A stretch of DNA of 64,000 nt from Paenibacillus sp. J5C2022 (GCF_025567625.1 NZ_JAOQJC010000013.1:99937-163936); one strand, 5' to 3'; numbered from the stretch's first letter, positions 26,264 through 36,461 are shown. Notes: generated by a model not told the origin, from the letters alone. A program made the numbers and translations.

Positions 26264-28339
26264 CTACAATTTGAATTTCGTCAATGTCTCCTTCAACCCT
26301 CGGGATACAGCATCCAACTGCTCGGACAGCTTGACCAATCCTTCGCTTACATTCAATTGCTCGCTGCTGAGCGATGCCACCTCTTCCGAAGTCGCCGACG
26401 ATTCCTCCGCTACCGCGCTCACATTGGTCATCGCTTCGGCCAGCACATTTTGCGATTTCTCCAGCTCCGCTACGGAGCTCGTTACATCGTCAAGCCGTTG
26501 CTGGAAGCCGCCCATCTGGCCTTGTACGGACAAGAAGATGCCGTTCGCTTCTTTCACCGATTCGACTTGCTCACGGAACAACGGGTACGCCTCGGACAAC
26601 ACATTTACCGTCTCTTCGATTTCACCGCTGATTCGCTCCGTAATGCCCGCGACAATGTCGATCGATTGCTTGGACTGATCCGCCAGCTGGCGGATCTCAT
26701 CCGCTACAACCATGAAGCCTTTGCCGGCTGCCCCGGCACGCGCAGCTTCAATCGTCGCATTCAGCGACAGAATGTTCGTCTGCTTCGTCAAGTTATTGAG
26801 CACATCCAATATTTTCACGATTGAGGTGGTGCTGTCCTTCAGGGCGTCCACCTTCTCCACCATCGCCCGCGTCATATTCTCCGTTCGCTCCGTCTTCTGC
26901 ATCAGCGCTCCCATATGGTCGGTACCGCTCTTGCTTGCCAGCTCGACCTCGCCGGCCGAACGAACCATCTCTTCATTGGCTGTCATCACTTCCTTCATCT
27001 GGCTCTGGATATGGAACGACAGATCCGAGCCTCGCTCCGATTCCATCGCCAGACTGGTTGCCCCTTTCGCGATCTCTTCCGTAGCAACCGATATTTCCCT
27101 TGCCGACAACGCTGTACGACGGGATGATTCCGTAAGCTCGCCGGCAGTCGCCAGCACTTGCTCGGCCGATTGCGTCGTCTGATTCGCCAGCTCCGAGATT
27201 TGAACCATCATCCGATTGAAGCTCTCGCTCAGCCTGAATATTTCATCCCGCCGCTTCTTCAGCGTAGAGCGGACTGTCAGGTTGCCGCTTGCCCCTTCCT
27301 CCATCAGCTCCGACAGCTTCACAATCGGGCGTGCGATCGTCAAGATGACCAGATATCCGATGGCAATCGCGATGAGCGCCGCCAGAAGCGCCGTTACCAA
27401 GGTAACATCCCGGATGACATGCGCCGCCTTCACAAGCTCCTGAACCGGAATAGTTCCTACCAGACGCCAATCCATTGCATGGAAGGAACGGTAAGCGGCA
27501 AGCACTTCGTTCCCGTCGCGCTTCGCCAGCGTATCCGCTCCATTGACCTCGGGATCGACAGGCAAGGTAATGGGAGCTTGCGTGCCGATAAGCGCACTGT
27601 CGTTCGATGCGATATAATTCCCTTCCATATCCAGAATGGATAGCTCGCTGCCATCGCCCAGTACGACATCGCTGTAGTGCTCGCTTATGGATTCCACAGG
27701 AATCTCCATAAGAAGAACATAATTGGCCCTGCTTGTCACACTATTGTTCAATTGCCGGCCCAGCGCGATGGAAGGCAGCTGGCTTGCTGTCGCCAGCCCG
27801 GTGGATTGCGGCTCGACCCAATATGTGCCGCCGTTTAAATCCATAATTTTTTTGAACCAATCCGTTTCCATCAGTTCAGCCGCTCTCGACGTATCCGCAT
27901 TGCCTACAGCAATCGGCTTCAATTTCTCTTGAAGTGGCAGGAGCAGAATGCCTTTGATGGAATCGTTGCTGAGCGATATGTATTGCAGCATATCCGTTAT
28001 TTTCTTCGTCGCTTCGAATTTGGAATATTCGTCTTCCGCATTGAGCAATGCGCTCGATGTGTCATGAAAGTCCTTGTCTACCAGGAACTGCATGGAAATA
28101 TCCTCATAGGTTTTGAATACGATATCCAGATTGTCCGCAACTTGATTAATCGTCTGAAAGCTGGCGTCCGAAACTTTCGTCTCCACGATATCCTTCGTCT
28201 TGGAATAAGCCAGCATGCCAATCGTAATGACGCATGCCAGAATGCTCCCGAATATAATCAGAAATAGCTTGATCCCGACCGACTTGAATGGATTAATGGA
28301 TATGGTTGCGCTTACAACCGGATTGTTGACAGACTTCAT
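26264..28339 (-). CDS. Methyl-accepting chemotaxis protein (paralogue of its neighbour)
   Basis: A 691-residue chemoreceptor with the same order as its neighbour: TM1 ([25 protein letters not shown]), a dCache-like external domain with conserved WVEPQSTG and [13 protein letters not shown]2 ([22 protein letters not shown]), HAMP, and a signalling domain with the same tip sequence. Identity with the neighbour is very high around the tip and lower outside the membrane, which suggests shared coupling to CheA/CheW but different ligands. ATG at 28337-28339 with AAGGCGG is used, the same ribosome-site type as in the neighbour. No other chemotaxis gene is present in the window. Confidence 0.9.
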   Translation of the reverse strand: MKSVNNPVVSATISINPFKSVGIKLFLIIFGSILACVITIGMLAYSKTKDIVETKVSDASFQTINQVADNLDIVFKTYEDISMQFLVDKDFHDTSSALLNAEDEYSKFEATKKITDMLQYISLSNDSIKGILLLPLQEKLKPIAVGNADTSRAAELMETDWFKKIMDLNGGTYWVEPQSTGLATASQLPSIALGRQLNNSVTSRANYVLLMEIPVESISEHYSDVVLGDGSELSILDMEGNYIASNDSALIGTQAPITLPVDPEVNGADTLAKRDGNEVLAAYRSFHAMDWRLVGTIPVQELVKAAHVIRDVTLVTALLAALIAIAIGYLVILTIARPIVKLSELMEEGASGNLTVRSTLKKRRDEIFRLSESFNRMMVQISELANQTTQSAEQVLATAGELTESSRRTALSAREISVATEEIAKGATSLAMESERGSDLSFHIQSQMKEVMTANEEMVRSAGEVELASKSGTDHMGALMQKTERTENMTRAMVEKVDALKDSTTSIVKILDVLNNLTKQTNILSLNATIEAARAGAAGKGFMVVADEIRQLADQSKQSIDIVAGITERISGEIEETVNVLSEAYPLFREQVESVKEANGIFLSVQGQMGGFQQRLDDVTSSVAELEKSQNVLAEAMTNVSAVAEESSATSEEVASLSSEQLNVSEGLVKLSEQLDAVSRGLKETLTKFKL

Positions 28340-28470
28340 GACATACACCGCCTTCAGCTGGAATGAAAATGAGTGGAAAATTGGCTAATGCCAACGAATA
28401 ATGACGAATTGCAGGATCGTTATCGTCTATTATTTGGGATATAGCTCCTGTTGTCAATGACAGGAATGAG

Positions 28471-28520
28471 AAAAAAAGACTATCCTCTCCGTATTATCGG
28501 CATAGAGGCTAGTCTTTTCA
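28471..28520 (-). terminator. Terminator after the U32 gene pair
   Basis: On the minus strand GAAAAGACTAGCCTCT pairs with AGAGGATAGTCTTTTTTTC (one internal mismatch pair), giving a strong stem and a seven-base U-tract shortly after the stop of the last U32 gene. Confidence 0.85.
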
Positions 28521-28537
28521 AGGACCTTTGAACGATA

Positions 28538-29797
28538 TTATTTAATTTTTTTGCGCATCATATCCATCGGCTTCACCGGCTTTAACGTACGAATACGCAA
28601 ATGCTGCATGGGATGCCTTGCCGCATCCAGCGCGTTGCCGTCCGTATCCTGCAGTTCTGTTACCGTCTGCTTGAAAAACCTGCCCCCGGGACCGACGAAT
28701 TCAACCTCTTGACCCGGTCTGAAATGATTGCGCTGCTGAATGGTAGCAAAGCCGCTCGCATCGTCATAATCCAGTACAACTGCCGCAAAATCGTAAGGCG
28801 CCGCCTTGTCTTCGGGACCGTAGATGTGATCTTCCGCTCCCGGCGTGTCCAGGAAAAATCCCGTATTGAGCGGTCGGTTGGCCGCTTTATGAACCTCGTC
28901 GATCCACTCCTGCTTCAGCTCGAAATTATCCGGGTCCGCGAAATATGCGTCGATCGCCTGACGATAGGCATTCACGACGGTGGCGACGTAATGGATGCTC
29001 TTCATCCGCCCTTCAATCTTGAAGCTGTCCACGCCCACCTCGATCAGCTCCGGCAAATATTGAATCATGCACAGATCCTTGGAGCCCATCGTAAATTGGT
29101 CCGCTTCCTCTTCATACATGGGAGCGTCGTCGAGGAACAGATCGTACTTCCAGCGGCAGGACTGGCAACAGCCTCCCCGATTGGAATCGCGGTCCGTGAA
29201 GTGATTGGACAGCACGCAACGGCCGGAATACGAGGAGCACATGGCGCCGTGAATGAACGCCTCAATCTCGATATCGACATGCTCCTTAATCTCGGCGATC
29301 TCCTGGAAGCTCGTCTCACGGGCCAACACGACGCGCGGCAATCCTTCTTCCTTCCAGAATTGAACCGTCTGCCAGTTCATCGTCGACTGCTGCGTGCTGA
29401 GGTGAACCTCCAGCTTGGGCGCTACGCGCTGTGCAGTCTCAATAATGATGGGGTCCGCTGCTATAATCGCCGCGATGCCCACCTCTTCCAGCTTGCGCAG
29501 ATAATGCTCCAGCTCGTCTCCGATGTCTTCGTTGTGCGCATAAATGTTCGTGGCGACGAACACTTTCGCACCGTACCTATTCGCGAACTCTACGCCTTCC
29601 CTCATCTCTTCGAAGCTGAAATTGTCCGCATTGGAGCGAAGGCCGTATTTCTGTCCGCCGATATAGACGGCATCCGCGCCGTAATGGATGGCGAACTTCA
29701 GCTTCTCCAGATTGCCTGCGGGCGCAAGCAGCTCCGGCCGTTCCAGCCGATGCCGCTTGCCCTTGTAGCGAGGAGTCGTCTTCGTCATATTGCTCAT
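28538..29797 (-). CDS. U32-family protein (YrrO-like)
   Basis: A 419-residue member of the U32 'peptidase' family. Characterised relatives act in RNA hydroxylation or ubiquinone synthesis rather than proteolysis. Visible family hallmarks are LLAPAGNLEKLKFAIHYGADAVYIGG at the N-terminus and the cysteine set CSSYSGRC...DSNRGGCCQSCRWKY, which can hold an Fe-S cluster. A C-terminal beta-barrel domain follows (FRPGQEVEFVGPGGRFF). RlhA (E. coli, 23S rRNA C2501 hydroxylation) is the closest functional analogue I can name, but its role in this organism is not established. It follows the second U32 gene by 29 bases; ribosome site AAGGAGG. The pair matches B. subtilis yrrN-yrrO. Confidence 0.9.
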   Translation of the reverse strand: MSNMTKTTPRYKGKRHRLERPELLAPAGNLEKLKFAIHYGADAVYIGGQKYGLRSNADNFSFEEMREGVEFANRYGAKVFVATNIYAHNEDIGDELEHYLRKLEEVGIAAIIAADPIIIETAQRVAPKLEVHLSTQQSTMNWQTVQFWKEEGLPRVVLARETSFQEIAEIKEHVDIEIEAFIHGAMCSSYSGRCVLSNHFTDRDSNRGGCCQSCRWKYDLFLDDAPMYEEEADQFTMGSKDLCMIQYLPELIEVGVDSFKIEGRMKSIHYVATVVNAYRQAIDAYFADPDNFELKQEWIDEVHKAANRPLNTGFFLDTPGAEDHIYGPEDKAAPYDFAAVVLDYDDASGFATIQQRNHFRPGQEVEFVGPGGRFFKQTVTELQDTDGNALDAARHPMQHLRIRTLKPVKPMDMMRKKIK

Positions 29798-29826
29798 CTT
29801 GCTGCACCTCCTTAACGTGCTATCAA

Positions 29827-30759
29827 TTAATACACTTGCTCTTTATAGAAAAATCCGAAGCTGAGCTCCCTGTCCGGGTCTTGCACGGCAGTGACAGGCT
29901 CCAGCCATTCGTCCTGAAACTCGTAATTGTCGGGGTCGGCCATATACGTATCGATGATGCGGCGATATGTCCGAACGACCACTTCGTTATAGTCGACGGA
30001 CTTCATGATGCCTTCGATCTTCAGGCTGTCCACCTTGGCTTCCAGCAGCTCGTGCAAATTCTCCAGCATGCAGATATCGTCAGAGCTCATAATATGGGTT
30101 CCGCTGGCATCCTCATAGATGGGATACTGCTCATCCGGCCGCTCCGCTTCCTTCAAGTAAAGGCCCAGCTCCTTCTCATAGCCTTCCAGCCTGTCGCCTT
30201 CCGTCTGATGATCCATATAGCTGTGGAGCAGCGAACGCTTGGAATGATAAATATTGGTCATTCCGTGCACCTGCACTTGTACTTCCAGGCTGGTCTTCTC
30301 CTTCGTCTCCACAACCTGCTCCATATTCAACTCCCGGGCCAGCACGAAGCGTGTCGCTCCCCGGCGGCCCCAGTACTCCGCCGTCATATAATTCGTCGAG
30401 GTCATCTCCGCATTCCAATGGAGTCCCATGCCGGGAGCATGGGTTCTGGCCGCCATCAGGACGGCGGGATCGCCGAATACGATGGCATCCACGCCAATCT
30501 CTTGCAGGAAGGCGATGTAAGCAGGCATTTCCGCCAGCGATGCATTATCGATCAGATGGTTCATAGACACGTAGATGCGAACGCCGTTCGGCTTCGCCAG
30601 TTCGACTGCAGACTTGATCATCTCTTGCGTGAATTCACCCGCGGGCCTGGTAGCATATTTCGACTCGCCAATGACGAAGGCGTCGGCCCCGGCGGCCATT
30701 AACCGCTTCAGCTCCTCCAGCGAGGAAGCTGTAGCGAGCAATTCCGGTTTGTAGGACAT
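29827..30759 (-). CDS. U32-family protein (YrrN-like)
   Basis: A 310-residue U32-family protein, shorter than its partner because it lacks the C-terminal barrel. The N-terminus (PELLATASSLEELKRLMAAGADAFVIGESKYATR) and the VDSLKIEGIMKSVDYN segment show the family fold. The four-cysteine cluster of the partner is missing here, so the two are probably subunits of one complex with one cluster-bearing member; this is inference. ATG follows AAAGGAGG with 10-base spacing. It sits between mltG and the partner gene, as in B. subtilis except that the methyltransferase gene yrrM is absent. Confidence 0.88.
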   Translation of the reverse strand: MSYKPELLATASSLEELKRLMAAGADAFVIGESKYATRPAGEFTQEMIKSAVELAKPNGVRIYVSMNHLIDNASLAEMPAYIAFLQEIGVDAIVFGDPAVLMAARTHAPGMGLHWNAEMTSTNYMTAEYWGRRGATRFVLARELNMEQVVETKEKTSLEVQVQVHGMTNIYHSKRSLLHSYMDHQTEGDRLEGYEKELGLYLKEAERPDEQYPIYEDASGTHIMSSDDICMLENLHELLEAKVDSLKIEGIMKSVDYNEVVVRTYRRIIDTYMADPDNYEFQDEWLEPVTAVQDPDRELSFGFFYKEQVY

Positions 30760-30786
30760 ATGCGTGTGTCCTCCTTTCACTTGATG

Positions 30787-31914
30787 TTACTCCGCCGTCT
30801 TCTCGCTGGCGGCGATATTGCGCTGATGCTCTTTATAGGTTTTGGCGAACAGATGCGACTGCGTGCCGTCTTTCTTCGTGACATAGAACAAGTAGTCCGT
30901 ATCCGCAGGATACAGGGCCGCTTCGATGGATGCAATGCTGGGACTTGCGATCGGTCCCGGCGGCAATCCGTCAATTTTGTACGTGTTATAAGGACTGTCG
31001 ATCTCCAGATCCTTATGCAGCAGACGCTCCTTCTGCTCCCCTAACGCATATTGCACGGTGGCGTCGATCTGCAGCCGCATCGGCTGCTTCAGACGGTTGT
31101 AGATGACGCTGGCGACAAGCGGCCTCTCTTCATCGACGACAACCTCGCGTTCCACCAGCGATGCGACAGTCATAATCTCATGAAGCGAACGCCCCGACTC
31201 TCCCAGCACCTCCTGCCAATCCTCTGGCAAGGTGTCCAGCTTGCGGTCCGTCTCCTGCAGCATGCGCTGGATGATGACTTCTTCCGAGCTGTCCCTCTTC
31301 ACTGCATACGTCTCAGGGAACAGATAACCCTCCAGACGCTGCTTGATTCCTGTCTGCTCCTTCGGAACGGACAATACCGCTTCAGCGTCGCTCCACGTGC
31401 GGTCTTCGCCCGCCAGCTGCAGGAACTTGGCGGGATCAACCAGCCCTTCCTTGCCCAGCTTCTGTGCAATCTGCTCCACGGTGTAGCCTTCAGGAATGGT
31501 GAATTGCACCGTCTCCGCCTCCACGACATCGCCAGTGTTCAGCATGTTGATAATCGTGGCGTTATCCATGCCGGGGTGAAATTCGTATACCCCTGCCTGG
31601 AACTTTGCGCCTTCATCTTTCATTTGCAAATAATAGCCGAATAAAAATCCGTTTTTTATAATTCCGTTTTTCTCCAAAGTATCCGCTACGCCATTGGCCG
31701 ACATCCCTCGCGATATCGTCACCTTCTTCGGCTCGCCTTTCGGCAGCGGCTGCAGATTGCTCCACAAATAGAAGAGTACTGCGCATGCGGCTATCGCCAT
31801 AATGCCAAGCAGACTCAGAGCGACCCAGAAGGATACGACCCAGGCTCTGGGACCTTTTTTCGCCTTGCGCCTTTTTTTCTTTTTCGAAGTCTCCTTCTCT
31901 TCCACATTATCCAA
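30787..31914 (-). CDS. mltG: Endolytic peptidoglycan transglycosylase MltG (YrrL)
   Basis: A 375-residue type II membrane protein with a very basic N-terminal tail (KKKKRRKAKK), one helix (VVSFWVALSLLGIMAIAACAVLFYLW), a LysM-like region (FTIPEGYTVEQIAQKLGKEG) and the YceG catalytic domain. The catalytic Glu lies in MTVASLVEREVVVDEERPLVASVIYNRL, and SPYNTYKIDGLPPGPIASPS is the family signature. It cuts nascent glycan strands at the membrane. The start is uncertain: TTG at 31914 has GAGGTG upstream; GTG at 31905 is the alternative. A terminator at 31990-32019 separates it from the DUF1292 gene upstream, so it needs its own promoter. Confidence 0.92.
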   Translation of the reverse strand: MDNVEEKETSKKKKRRKAKKGPRAWVVSFWVALSLLGIMAIAACAVLFYLWSNLQPLPKGEPKKVTISRGMSANGVADTLEKNGIIKNGFLFGYYLQMKDEGAKFQAGVYEFHPGMDNATIINMLNTGDVVEAETVQFTIPEGYTVEQIAQKLGKEGLVDPAKFLQLAGEDRTWSDAEAVLSVPKEQTGIKQRLEGYLFPETYAVKRDSSEEVIIQRMLQETDRKLDTLPEDWQEVLGESGRSLHEIMTVASLVEREVVVDEERPLVASVIYNRLKQPMRLQIDATVQYALGEQKERLLHKDLEIDSPYNTYKIDGLPPGPIASPSIASIEAALYPADTDYLFYVTKKDGTQSHLFAKTYKEHQRNIAASEKTAE

Positions 31915-31989
31915 CCTTCTACACCTCTTCTTCAAGTTTCGCCACACCGGAACAATGAGCATGATTCCCGGAGGAAGGATGCATTTCGA

Positions 31990-32019
31990 CAAAAAGAGCG
32001 GTTGTCAGCCGCCCTCTTG
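31990..32019 (-). terminator. Terminator after the alaS-ireB-ruvX-DUF1292 operon
   Basis: On the minus strand AAGAGGGCGG pairs with CCGCTCTT (one bulged G) around the loop CTGACAA, followed by TTTTTG. It lies about 25 bases after the stop of the second DUF1292 gene. Confidence 0.75.
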
Positions 32020-32045
32020 TCATTTGCGTATACAATTGTGACCGA

Positions 32046-32360
32046 TCAAGGTCTTGCATCGTCTGCAAAAAACAAATCGTCGTACGCCTCCGAGACCGCT
32101 TCCCACTCATCATCGTCCCCAATGCTCTCCAAAGCAGGCTCCGAGCCGGAGAGATCGACTCGAAAAAACTCCACTTCATCATCGTCCCGCATATCTTCGG
32201 ACTGCAGAGCGGCATAGCGGATATCTCCCAGCAGCCATTCCGCTTTAATGCGGAATACAAGCGCCAAGCCGTCTTCGCCGTGCAGCTCCACTTCGTTGCC
32301 GAATGCATCCTTCAGGACGCTTCCCGCCGGAAATAATGCCCCTTGTCCTTCACGGACCAT
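32046..32360 (-). CDS. DUF1292-family protein (second YrzB-like copy)
   Basis: A 104-residue acidic protein that follows the YrzB pattern: DAFGNEVELHGEDGLALVFRI, IRYAALQSEDMRDDDEVEFFRV and the C-terminal IGDDDEWEAVSEAYDDLFF. It has no catalytic motif, and the family's function is not known to me. It overlaps the upstream DUF1292 gene at TAATG, and GGAGG is 10 bases upstream. The two genes look like a diverged duplication; B. subtilis has one yrzB at this place. It is the last gene before a terminator. Confidence 0.78.
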   Translation of the reverse strand: MVREGQGALFPAGSVLKDAFGNEVELHGEDGLALVFRIKAEWLLGDIRYAALQSEDMRDDDEVEFFRVDLSGSEPALESIGDDDEWEAVSEAYDDLFFADDARP

Positions 32361-32656
32361 TAATCCTGATCCTCCATCTCTCCAAGCAACGTGTTGAACG
32401 TTTCTTCCACGATGTTCCACTCTTCTTCATCTTCGATGGTGTACAGCTTCAAGTCATCGCCGTCTTCCTCATAGCGGAACGCGTATACCTCGTCCTCTTC
32501 TTCATTGTCGCTAATGAGAGGGACGACCATCATATATTTCTTATCGGAATCATCCATCTCGAATTTCATGATGACCTCGAATTCTTCCTCATTGCCTTCA
32601 TCGTCCGGAATGTAGATAATTTCCGGCTCTTCGTACTTCATCTCTTCGTTTGTCAT
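32360..32656 (-). CDS. DUF1292-family protein (YrzB-like)
   Basis: A 98-residue, strongly acidic protein with the DUF1292 features IIYIPDDEGNEEEFEVIMKFEMDD, EDEVYAFRYEEDGDDLKLYTI and EDEEEWNIVEETFNTLLGE. It lies directly after ruvX, as yrzB does in B. subtilis. The ATG at MTNEEMKYEE is preceded by AAGGTGAGGG. No molecular role is known; the conserved position with alaS, ireB, ruvX and mltG is the main information. Confidence 0.85.
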   Translation of the reverse strand: MTNEEMKYEEPEIIYIPDDEGNEEEFEVIMKFEMDDSDKKYMMVVPLISDNEEEDEVYAFRYEEDGDDLKLYTIEDEEEWNIVEETFNTLLGEMEDQD

Positions 32657-32664
32657 GTTTACCC

Positions 32665-33081
32665 TCACCTTTTCGTTATAGAATCGAGATAATTTTGCAA
32701 AATAAGCGTTGCCGCCATTTTGTCCACAACCCGCTTTCGCTTCTTGCGGCTTACATCGGCTTCAAGCAGTGTCCGCTCCGCGGCTACCGTCGTCAGCCTT
32801 TCATCCCAAAGGTGAACAGGTAAATCCAGTTGCTGGCCAAGCTGCTCGGCGAAGGTCATCGTCAATTCGCCGCGCGGGCCGATCGTGCCGTTCATATTCT
32901 TCGGCAAGCCCACCACAATCTCCGATACTTCATGCTCCCGAATCATCTCCGCCAATCGGTCCAGCTCACTGCCGTCCCGTCTCCGCTCGACGACGGCAAC
33001 GCCTTGTGCCGTCCATCGCAGCGCATCGCTGATCGCAACACCAATATTGCGGTCACCGTAATCCAATCCCATGATTCTCAT
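32665..33081 (-). CDS. ruvX: Holliday junction resolvase-like protein RuvX (YqgF)
   Basis: A 138-residue RNase H-fold protein. The N-terminus MRIMGLDYGDRNIGVAISD holds the first catalytic Asp; the second acidic site is in VHLWDERLTTVAAERTLLE, and the C-terminal VVDKMAATLILQNYLD supplies another. Members process the 5' end of pre-16S rRNA and were first proposed as Holliday-junction resolvases. The first ATG of MRIMGLDYG is chosen from family alignment because the ribosome site is weak. It is B. subtilis yrrK by synteny. Confidence 0.92.
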   Translation of the reverse strand: MRIMGLDYGDRNIGVAISDALRWTAQGVAVVERRRDGSELDRLAEMIREHEVSEIVVGLPKNMNGTIGPRGELTMTFAEQLGQQLDLPVHLWDERLTTVAAERTLLEADVSRKKRKRVVDKMAATLILQNYLDSITKR

Positions 33082-33100
33082 CCCAGTGCGGCCCCTTGCG

Positions 33101-33364
33101 TCATTGATTCTTGTGCTGCAGATAGAAACGGACCAGTTCTTCAATCAGCTCGTCCCGTTCCTTCTTGCGGATCAAGCTTCTGGCGTTGTTGTGCCGCGGA
33201 ATATACGCAGGGTCACCGGACAATAAATAACCGACAATCTGATTAATGGGATGATACTCCTTCTCCAGCAGCGCTTCATGCACCTTCAGCAGAATGTCCT
33301 CCGAAGATGTCTCTTCCGCATCTGCCTTCACATTAAACTTCATCGTTTGGTCCATTGAACTCAT
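33101..33364 (-). CDS. IreB-family regulatory phosphoprotein (YrzL, DUF965)
   Basis: An 87-residue protein with the complete UPF0297/IreB pattern: [79 protein letters not shown] region, most of it nearly invariant in Firmicutes. In Enterococcus IreB is phosphorylated by the PASTA kinase IreK and affects cephalosporin resistance. The start [10 protein letters not shown] is used because GAGGTG is 7 bases upstream; the third residue group contains a second possible ATG. It lies between alaS and ruvX as in B. subtilis (yrzL). Confidence 0.94.
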   Translation of the reverse strand: MSSMDQTMKFNVKADAEETSSEDILLKVHEALLEKEYHPINQIVGYLLSGDPAYIPRHNNARSLIRKKERDELIEELVRFYLQHKNQ

Positions 33365-33417
33365 CAGGCAGCACCTCGCTTTCCACAACGCATACTAACT
33401 ATTGTTACACATCTCTA

Positions 33418-36051
33418 CTATATCACACTTGCTCCGCCCGTCACCAGTTCTTGAGCAAGTTTCAATGCTTCATCGAGCTTGGAGGCGTCTTTCCCTCCCG
33501 CTTGCGCCATATCCGGACGTCCTCCGCCATTGCCTCCGCAATGCTGAGCCGCTTCCTTGATGATTTTGCCGGCATGATAGCCCTTCTTCACCAAGTCCTG
33601 CGAGACGGCCGCGGCCAGGTTCACTTTGTCTCCCTGTACGGCGCCCAGCACGATAACGCTTGAGCCCAGCTGAGGCTTCAGCTCATCGACAATGCCGCGC
33701 AGCGCATCCATGGAAGGTGCGTTCACCTTGGCGCACAACACTGTAATGTCTCCCGCCTTCACTGCGGCTGACAGCAGCGAGCCCGCTTCGATGCGGCTCA
33801 GCTTCGCCTGCAGCGATTCATTGTCGCGCGACAGCTCCTTCACTTGCCCAAGCAGCGATTCCAGACGCTTCGGAACGTCGGCAATATTAGACTTGAGCAA
33901 GGACGCCGCTTGCTTCAGCAGCTCCAGCTGTTCTTCGTAGTAGCTGTAAGCCTGCTTCCCGCTCACCGCCTCGATCCGTCTGACGCCGGAGCCGATGCCG
34001 CTCTCGGAGAGCAGCTTGAATTGTCCGATCTGCGAAGTGTTGCCTACGTGGCAGCCGCCGCACAGCTCCAGGCTGTAATCGCCGACCTTCACAACCCGCA
34101 CGATGTCACCGTACTTCTCACCGAACAGCGCCATCGCTCCCATCGCCTTGGCCTCATCCAGCGACCGCAGGCTAATGTCCACATCGGTGCCAAGCCAGAT
34201 CTGCTCGTTCACCTTGCGCTCGATCGCCGCCAGCTCCTCGTCCGTAATGGAGCCGAAGTGCGAGAAGTCGAAGCGCAGTCGCTCCGCTTCCACTAGCGAG
34301 CCGGCCTGATTGACATGATCGCCGAGCACTTCCTTGAGCGCTTTGTGCAGCAGATGCGTAGCGGTATGATTTTTAATAATATCTTCACGCACTGCACGAT
34401 CGACGACAGCCTTCGCCGCGGCCCCCGTTGATACGGTTCCGCTGACGACGACAGCATGATGCAGATTCTGCCCATGCGGCGCCTTGGTCACGTCCTCCAC
34501 CTTAATCGTGAAGCCTTCTCCTTCAATCGTGCCTTTGTCGCCGATCTGACCGCCGCTTTCTGCGTAGAACGGTGTGCGATCCAGTATGAGCGCAATGCGG
34601 CTTCCATCATCCGCTTGACCGACAATAGCATCCTCTAGCACAATCGCCTTTATTTCACAGTCTGTTACCAACTCATTATAGCCAACAAATTCGCTTTTAT
34701 CCGTTATATCGGAGAGCGGGCCTCCCTGCACATTCATGCTTCCCGTATCCTGACGGGCAGCGCGGGCGCGTTCGCGCTGCGCCTCCATGGCGGCGTCGAA
34801 GCCGTCCCTGTCTACGGTCATGCCATGCTCCGCCGCATAATCCTCCGTCAAGTCGAACGGGAAGCCGTATGTGTCGTACAGCTTGAAGGCGTCGTCGCCG
34901 CCGATAACGGCCGAGCCCGATTGCTTCGCTTGCTCCGCCAGCTGCGACAGCAGCACCAAGCCGTCTGACAGCGTCTCGTGGAACCGCTCCTCTTCCGTGC
35001 GGATAACGCGTTCAATGAATTCCTTCTTCTCCACCACTTCCGGATAGTAGACGCCCATCACTTCTCCCACGACAGGAGTAAGCTCGTGCAGGAACGGACG
35101 GTCTATGCCAAGCGTCTTGCCGTAACGTACCGCGCGGCGCAGAAGCCTTCTAATGATGTAACCGCGCCCTTCGTTCGAAGGCATTACTCCGTCGCCTACG
35201 GAGAAGACGACTGTGCGGATATGGTCGGCAATAACCTTCAGAGCGATATCATGCTCCGCATTCGCTCCGTAGGCGACGCCTGCAAGCTGGCATGTCCGGT
35301 TAATGATAGGGAGGAACAAGTCCGTATCGAAGTTGGAATCCACGTCCTGCAGAATGGATGCGAACCGCTCCAGCCCCGCCCCCGTATCGATGTTCTTGTT
35401 TGGCAGCGGCGTATAGCTGCCATCCTTGTTATGATTGAATTGGGAGAATACGAGATTCCACACTTCCAGGAAGCGCTCGTTCTCCCCGCCCGGCCAGCAC
35501 TCGGGATCGGTTAGATCGCCGTACTTCTCGCCGCGGTCGTAGAAGATCTCCGTACAAGGGCCGCAAGGTCCCTCTCCGATGTCCCAGAAGTTCTCCTCCA
35601 GCTTATAGATGCGCTCTTCCGGCAGACCGATTACTTCGTTCCACAGCTTGAACGCTTCCTCGTCCTCCGGATAGACCGTTACCGACAATCTGTCGGGATC
35701 GAAGCCGATCCACTTCTTGTCGGTCAGGAATTCCCAGGCCCACTTGATCGTCTCTTCCTTGAAGTAATCGCCGATGGAGAAGTTGCCCAGCATTTCGAAG
35801 AAGGTGTGATGACGCTTCGTCTTGCCCACATTCTCGATATCGTTCGTGCGTATGCACTTCTGGGAATTGGCGATGCGCGGATTGTCCGGCTTCACCCTGC
35901 CGTCAAAATAAGGCTTGAGCGGCGCCATTCCCGCATTTATCCATAACAAGGACGGATCGTTGTGCGGCACAAGCGATGCGCTCGGTTCAATATTGTGTCC
36001 TTTGCTCTCAAAAAACGCCAGCCATTTCGCACGAATATCACTTGCTTTCAT
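33418..36051 (-). CDS. alaS: Alanine--tRNA ligase
   Basis: An 877-residue alanyl-tRNA synthetase of normal length. Class II catalytic core at the N-terminus ([49 protein letters not shown]), then the editing domain with zinc-binding HTATHLLH and the late CGGCHV, and the C-terminal DHHA1 domain rich in glycine ([16 protein letters not shown]). ATG is preceded by GAAGGAGGAAG. Expression is controlled by a sigma-A promoter and T-box leader at 36175-36491; a dispersed repeat lies in the leader between the T-box terminator and the ribosome site. Confidence 0.98.
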   Translation of the reverse strand: MKASDIRAKWLAFFESKGHNIEPSASLVPHNDPSLLWINAGMAPLKPYFDGRVKPDNPRIANSQKCIRTNDIENVGKTKRHHTFFEMLGNFSIGDYFKEETIKWAWEFLTDKKWIGFDPDRLSVTVYPEDEEAFKLWNEVIGLPEERIYKLEENFWDIGEGPCGPCTEIFYDRGEKYGDLTDPECWPGGENERFLEVWNLVFSQFNHNKDGSYTPLPNKNIDTGAGLERFASILQDVDSNFDTDLFLPIINRTCQLAGVAYGANAEHDIALKVIADHIRTVVFSVGDGVMPSNEGRGYIIRRLLRRAVRYGKTLGIDRPFLHELTPVVGEVMGVYYPEVVEKKEFIERVIRTEEERFHETLSDGLVLLSQLAEQAKQSGSAVIGGDDAFKLYDTYGFPFDLTEDYAAEHGMTVDRDGFDAAMEAQRERARAARQDTGSMNVQGGPLSDITDKSEFVGYNELVTDCEIKAIVLEDAIVGQADDGSRIALILDRTPFYAESGGQIGDKGTIEGEGFTIKVEDVTKAPHGQNLHHAVVVSGTVSTGAAAKAVVDRAVREDIIKNHTATHLLHKALKEVLGDHVNQAGSLVEAERLRFDFSHFGSITDEELAAIERKVNEQIWLGTDVDISLRSLDEAKAMGAMALFGEKYGDIVRVVKVGDYSLELCGGCHVGNTSQIGQFKLLSESGIGSGVRRIEAVSGKQAYSYYEEQLELLKQAASLLKSNIADVPKRLESLLGQVKELSRDNESLQAKLSRIEAGSLLSAAVKAGDITVLCAKVNAPSMDALRGIVDELKPQLGSSVIVLGAVQGDKVNLAAAVSQDLVKKGYHAGKIIKEAAQHCGGNGGGRPDMAQAGGKDASKLDEALKLAQELVTGGASVI

Positions 36052-36097
36052 TAACGTCTTCCTCCTTCAAATTAAGCAAACAAAACAACATGAAATT

Positions 36098-36167
36098 ACC
36101 CCACATGTGGAGCGCCGCTTCGAAGCTAACTCAGGTACTTTGTGGGGACCCCGGAACTCATAAATTC
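36098..36167. repeat. Dispersed ~70-bp hairpin-forming repeat, copy B (in alaS leader)
   Basis: It aligns with 7890-7959, sharing ACCCCACA, GCTTCGAAGCT, GGTAC and GGGGACCCCGGAACT plus CATAAAT. On the minus strand it can fold with CCCCACA pairing TGTGGGG around an inner GCTTCGAAGC. It lies between the T-box terminator and the alaS ribosome site, so it is transcribed as part of the alaS 5' untranslated region when the T-box is read through. Confidence 0.65.
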
Positions 36168-36174
36168 TACGAAT

Positions 36175-36455
36175 AAAAAAAGCCCTGTCAATGACAGGGA
36201 CGAATGAATGTTCGCGGTACCACCCTGGTTATTGGTCCCTGACGGGCACAATCTCCTTGTAGGACGATAACGGGTCCAGCCGGTGAGGTTCGTTCACACT
36301 CCGAAAAGAGCTTTCGGCCAACCTTCGACATGAGAGCTCTCTCAACCGACGCCGGGCGCATCATTCCTGAACGGACATGCGCGTCCTGCGAAGAAGCTCT
36401 CTCTCTGGCTGACGGGCTTTGGCCTACTTGTTTTCATCAACGCTTTAACATATAT
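36175..36455 (-). promoter_or_regulatory. T-box riboswitch (tRNA-Ala expected) of alaS, with terminator
   Basis: The minus strand carries the T-box bulge sequence AGGGTGGTACCGCG (36213-36226), followed by a terminator with stem CCCTGTCA / TGACAGGG (36183-36199) and seven U's. Upstream are a GAAAACAAGTAGGCC segment and AGAGAGAG, the usual Stem I elements. Uncharged tRNA binding would favour the antiterminator and allow alaS transcription. The specifier triplet could not be placed with confidence. The 5' boundary is approximate. Confidence 0.9.
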
Positions 36456-36461
36456 GTACAG

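Noticed and set aside
28601..30702. Two long plus-strand frames opposite the U32 genes
   Set aside because: Both are antisense shadows without ribosome sites; the U32 proteins are complete and well conserved.
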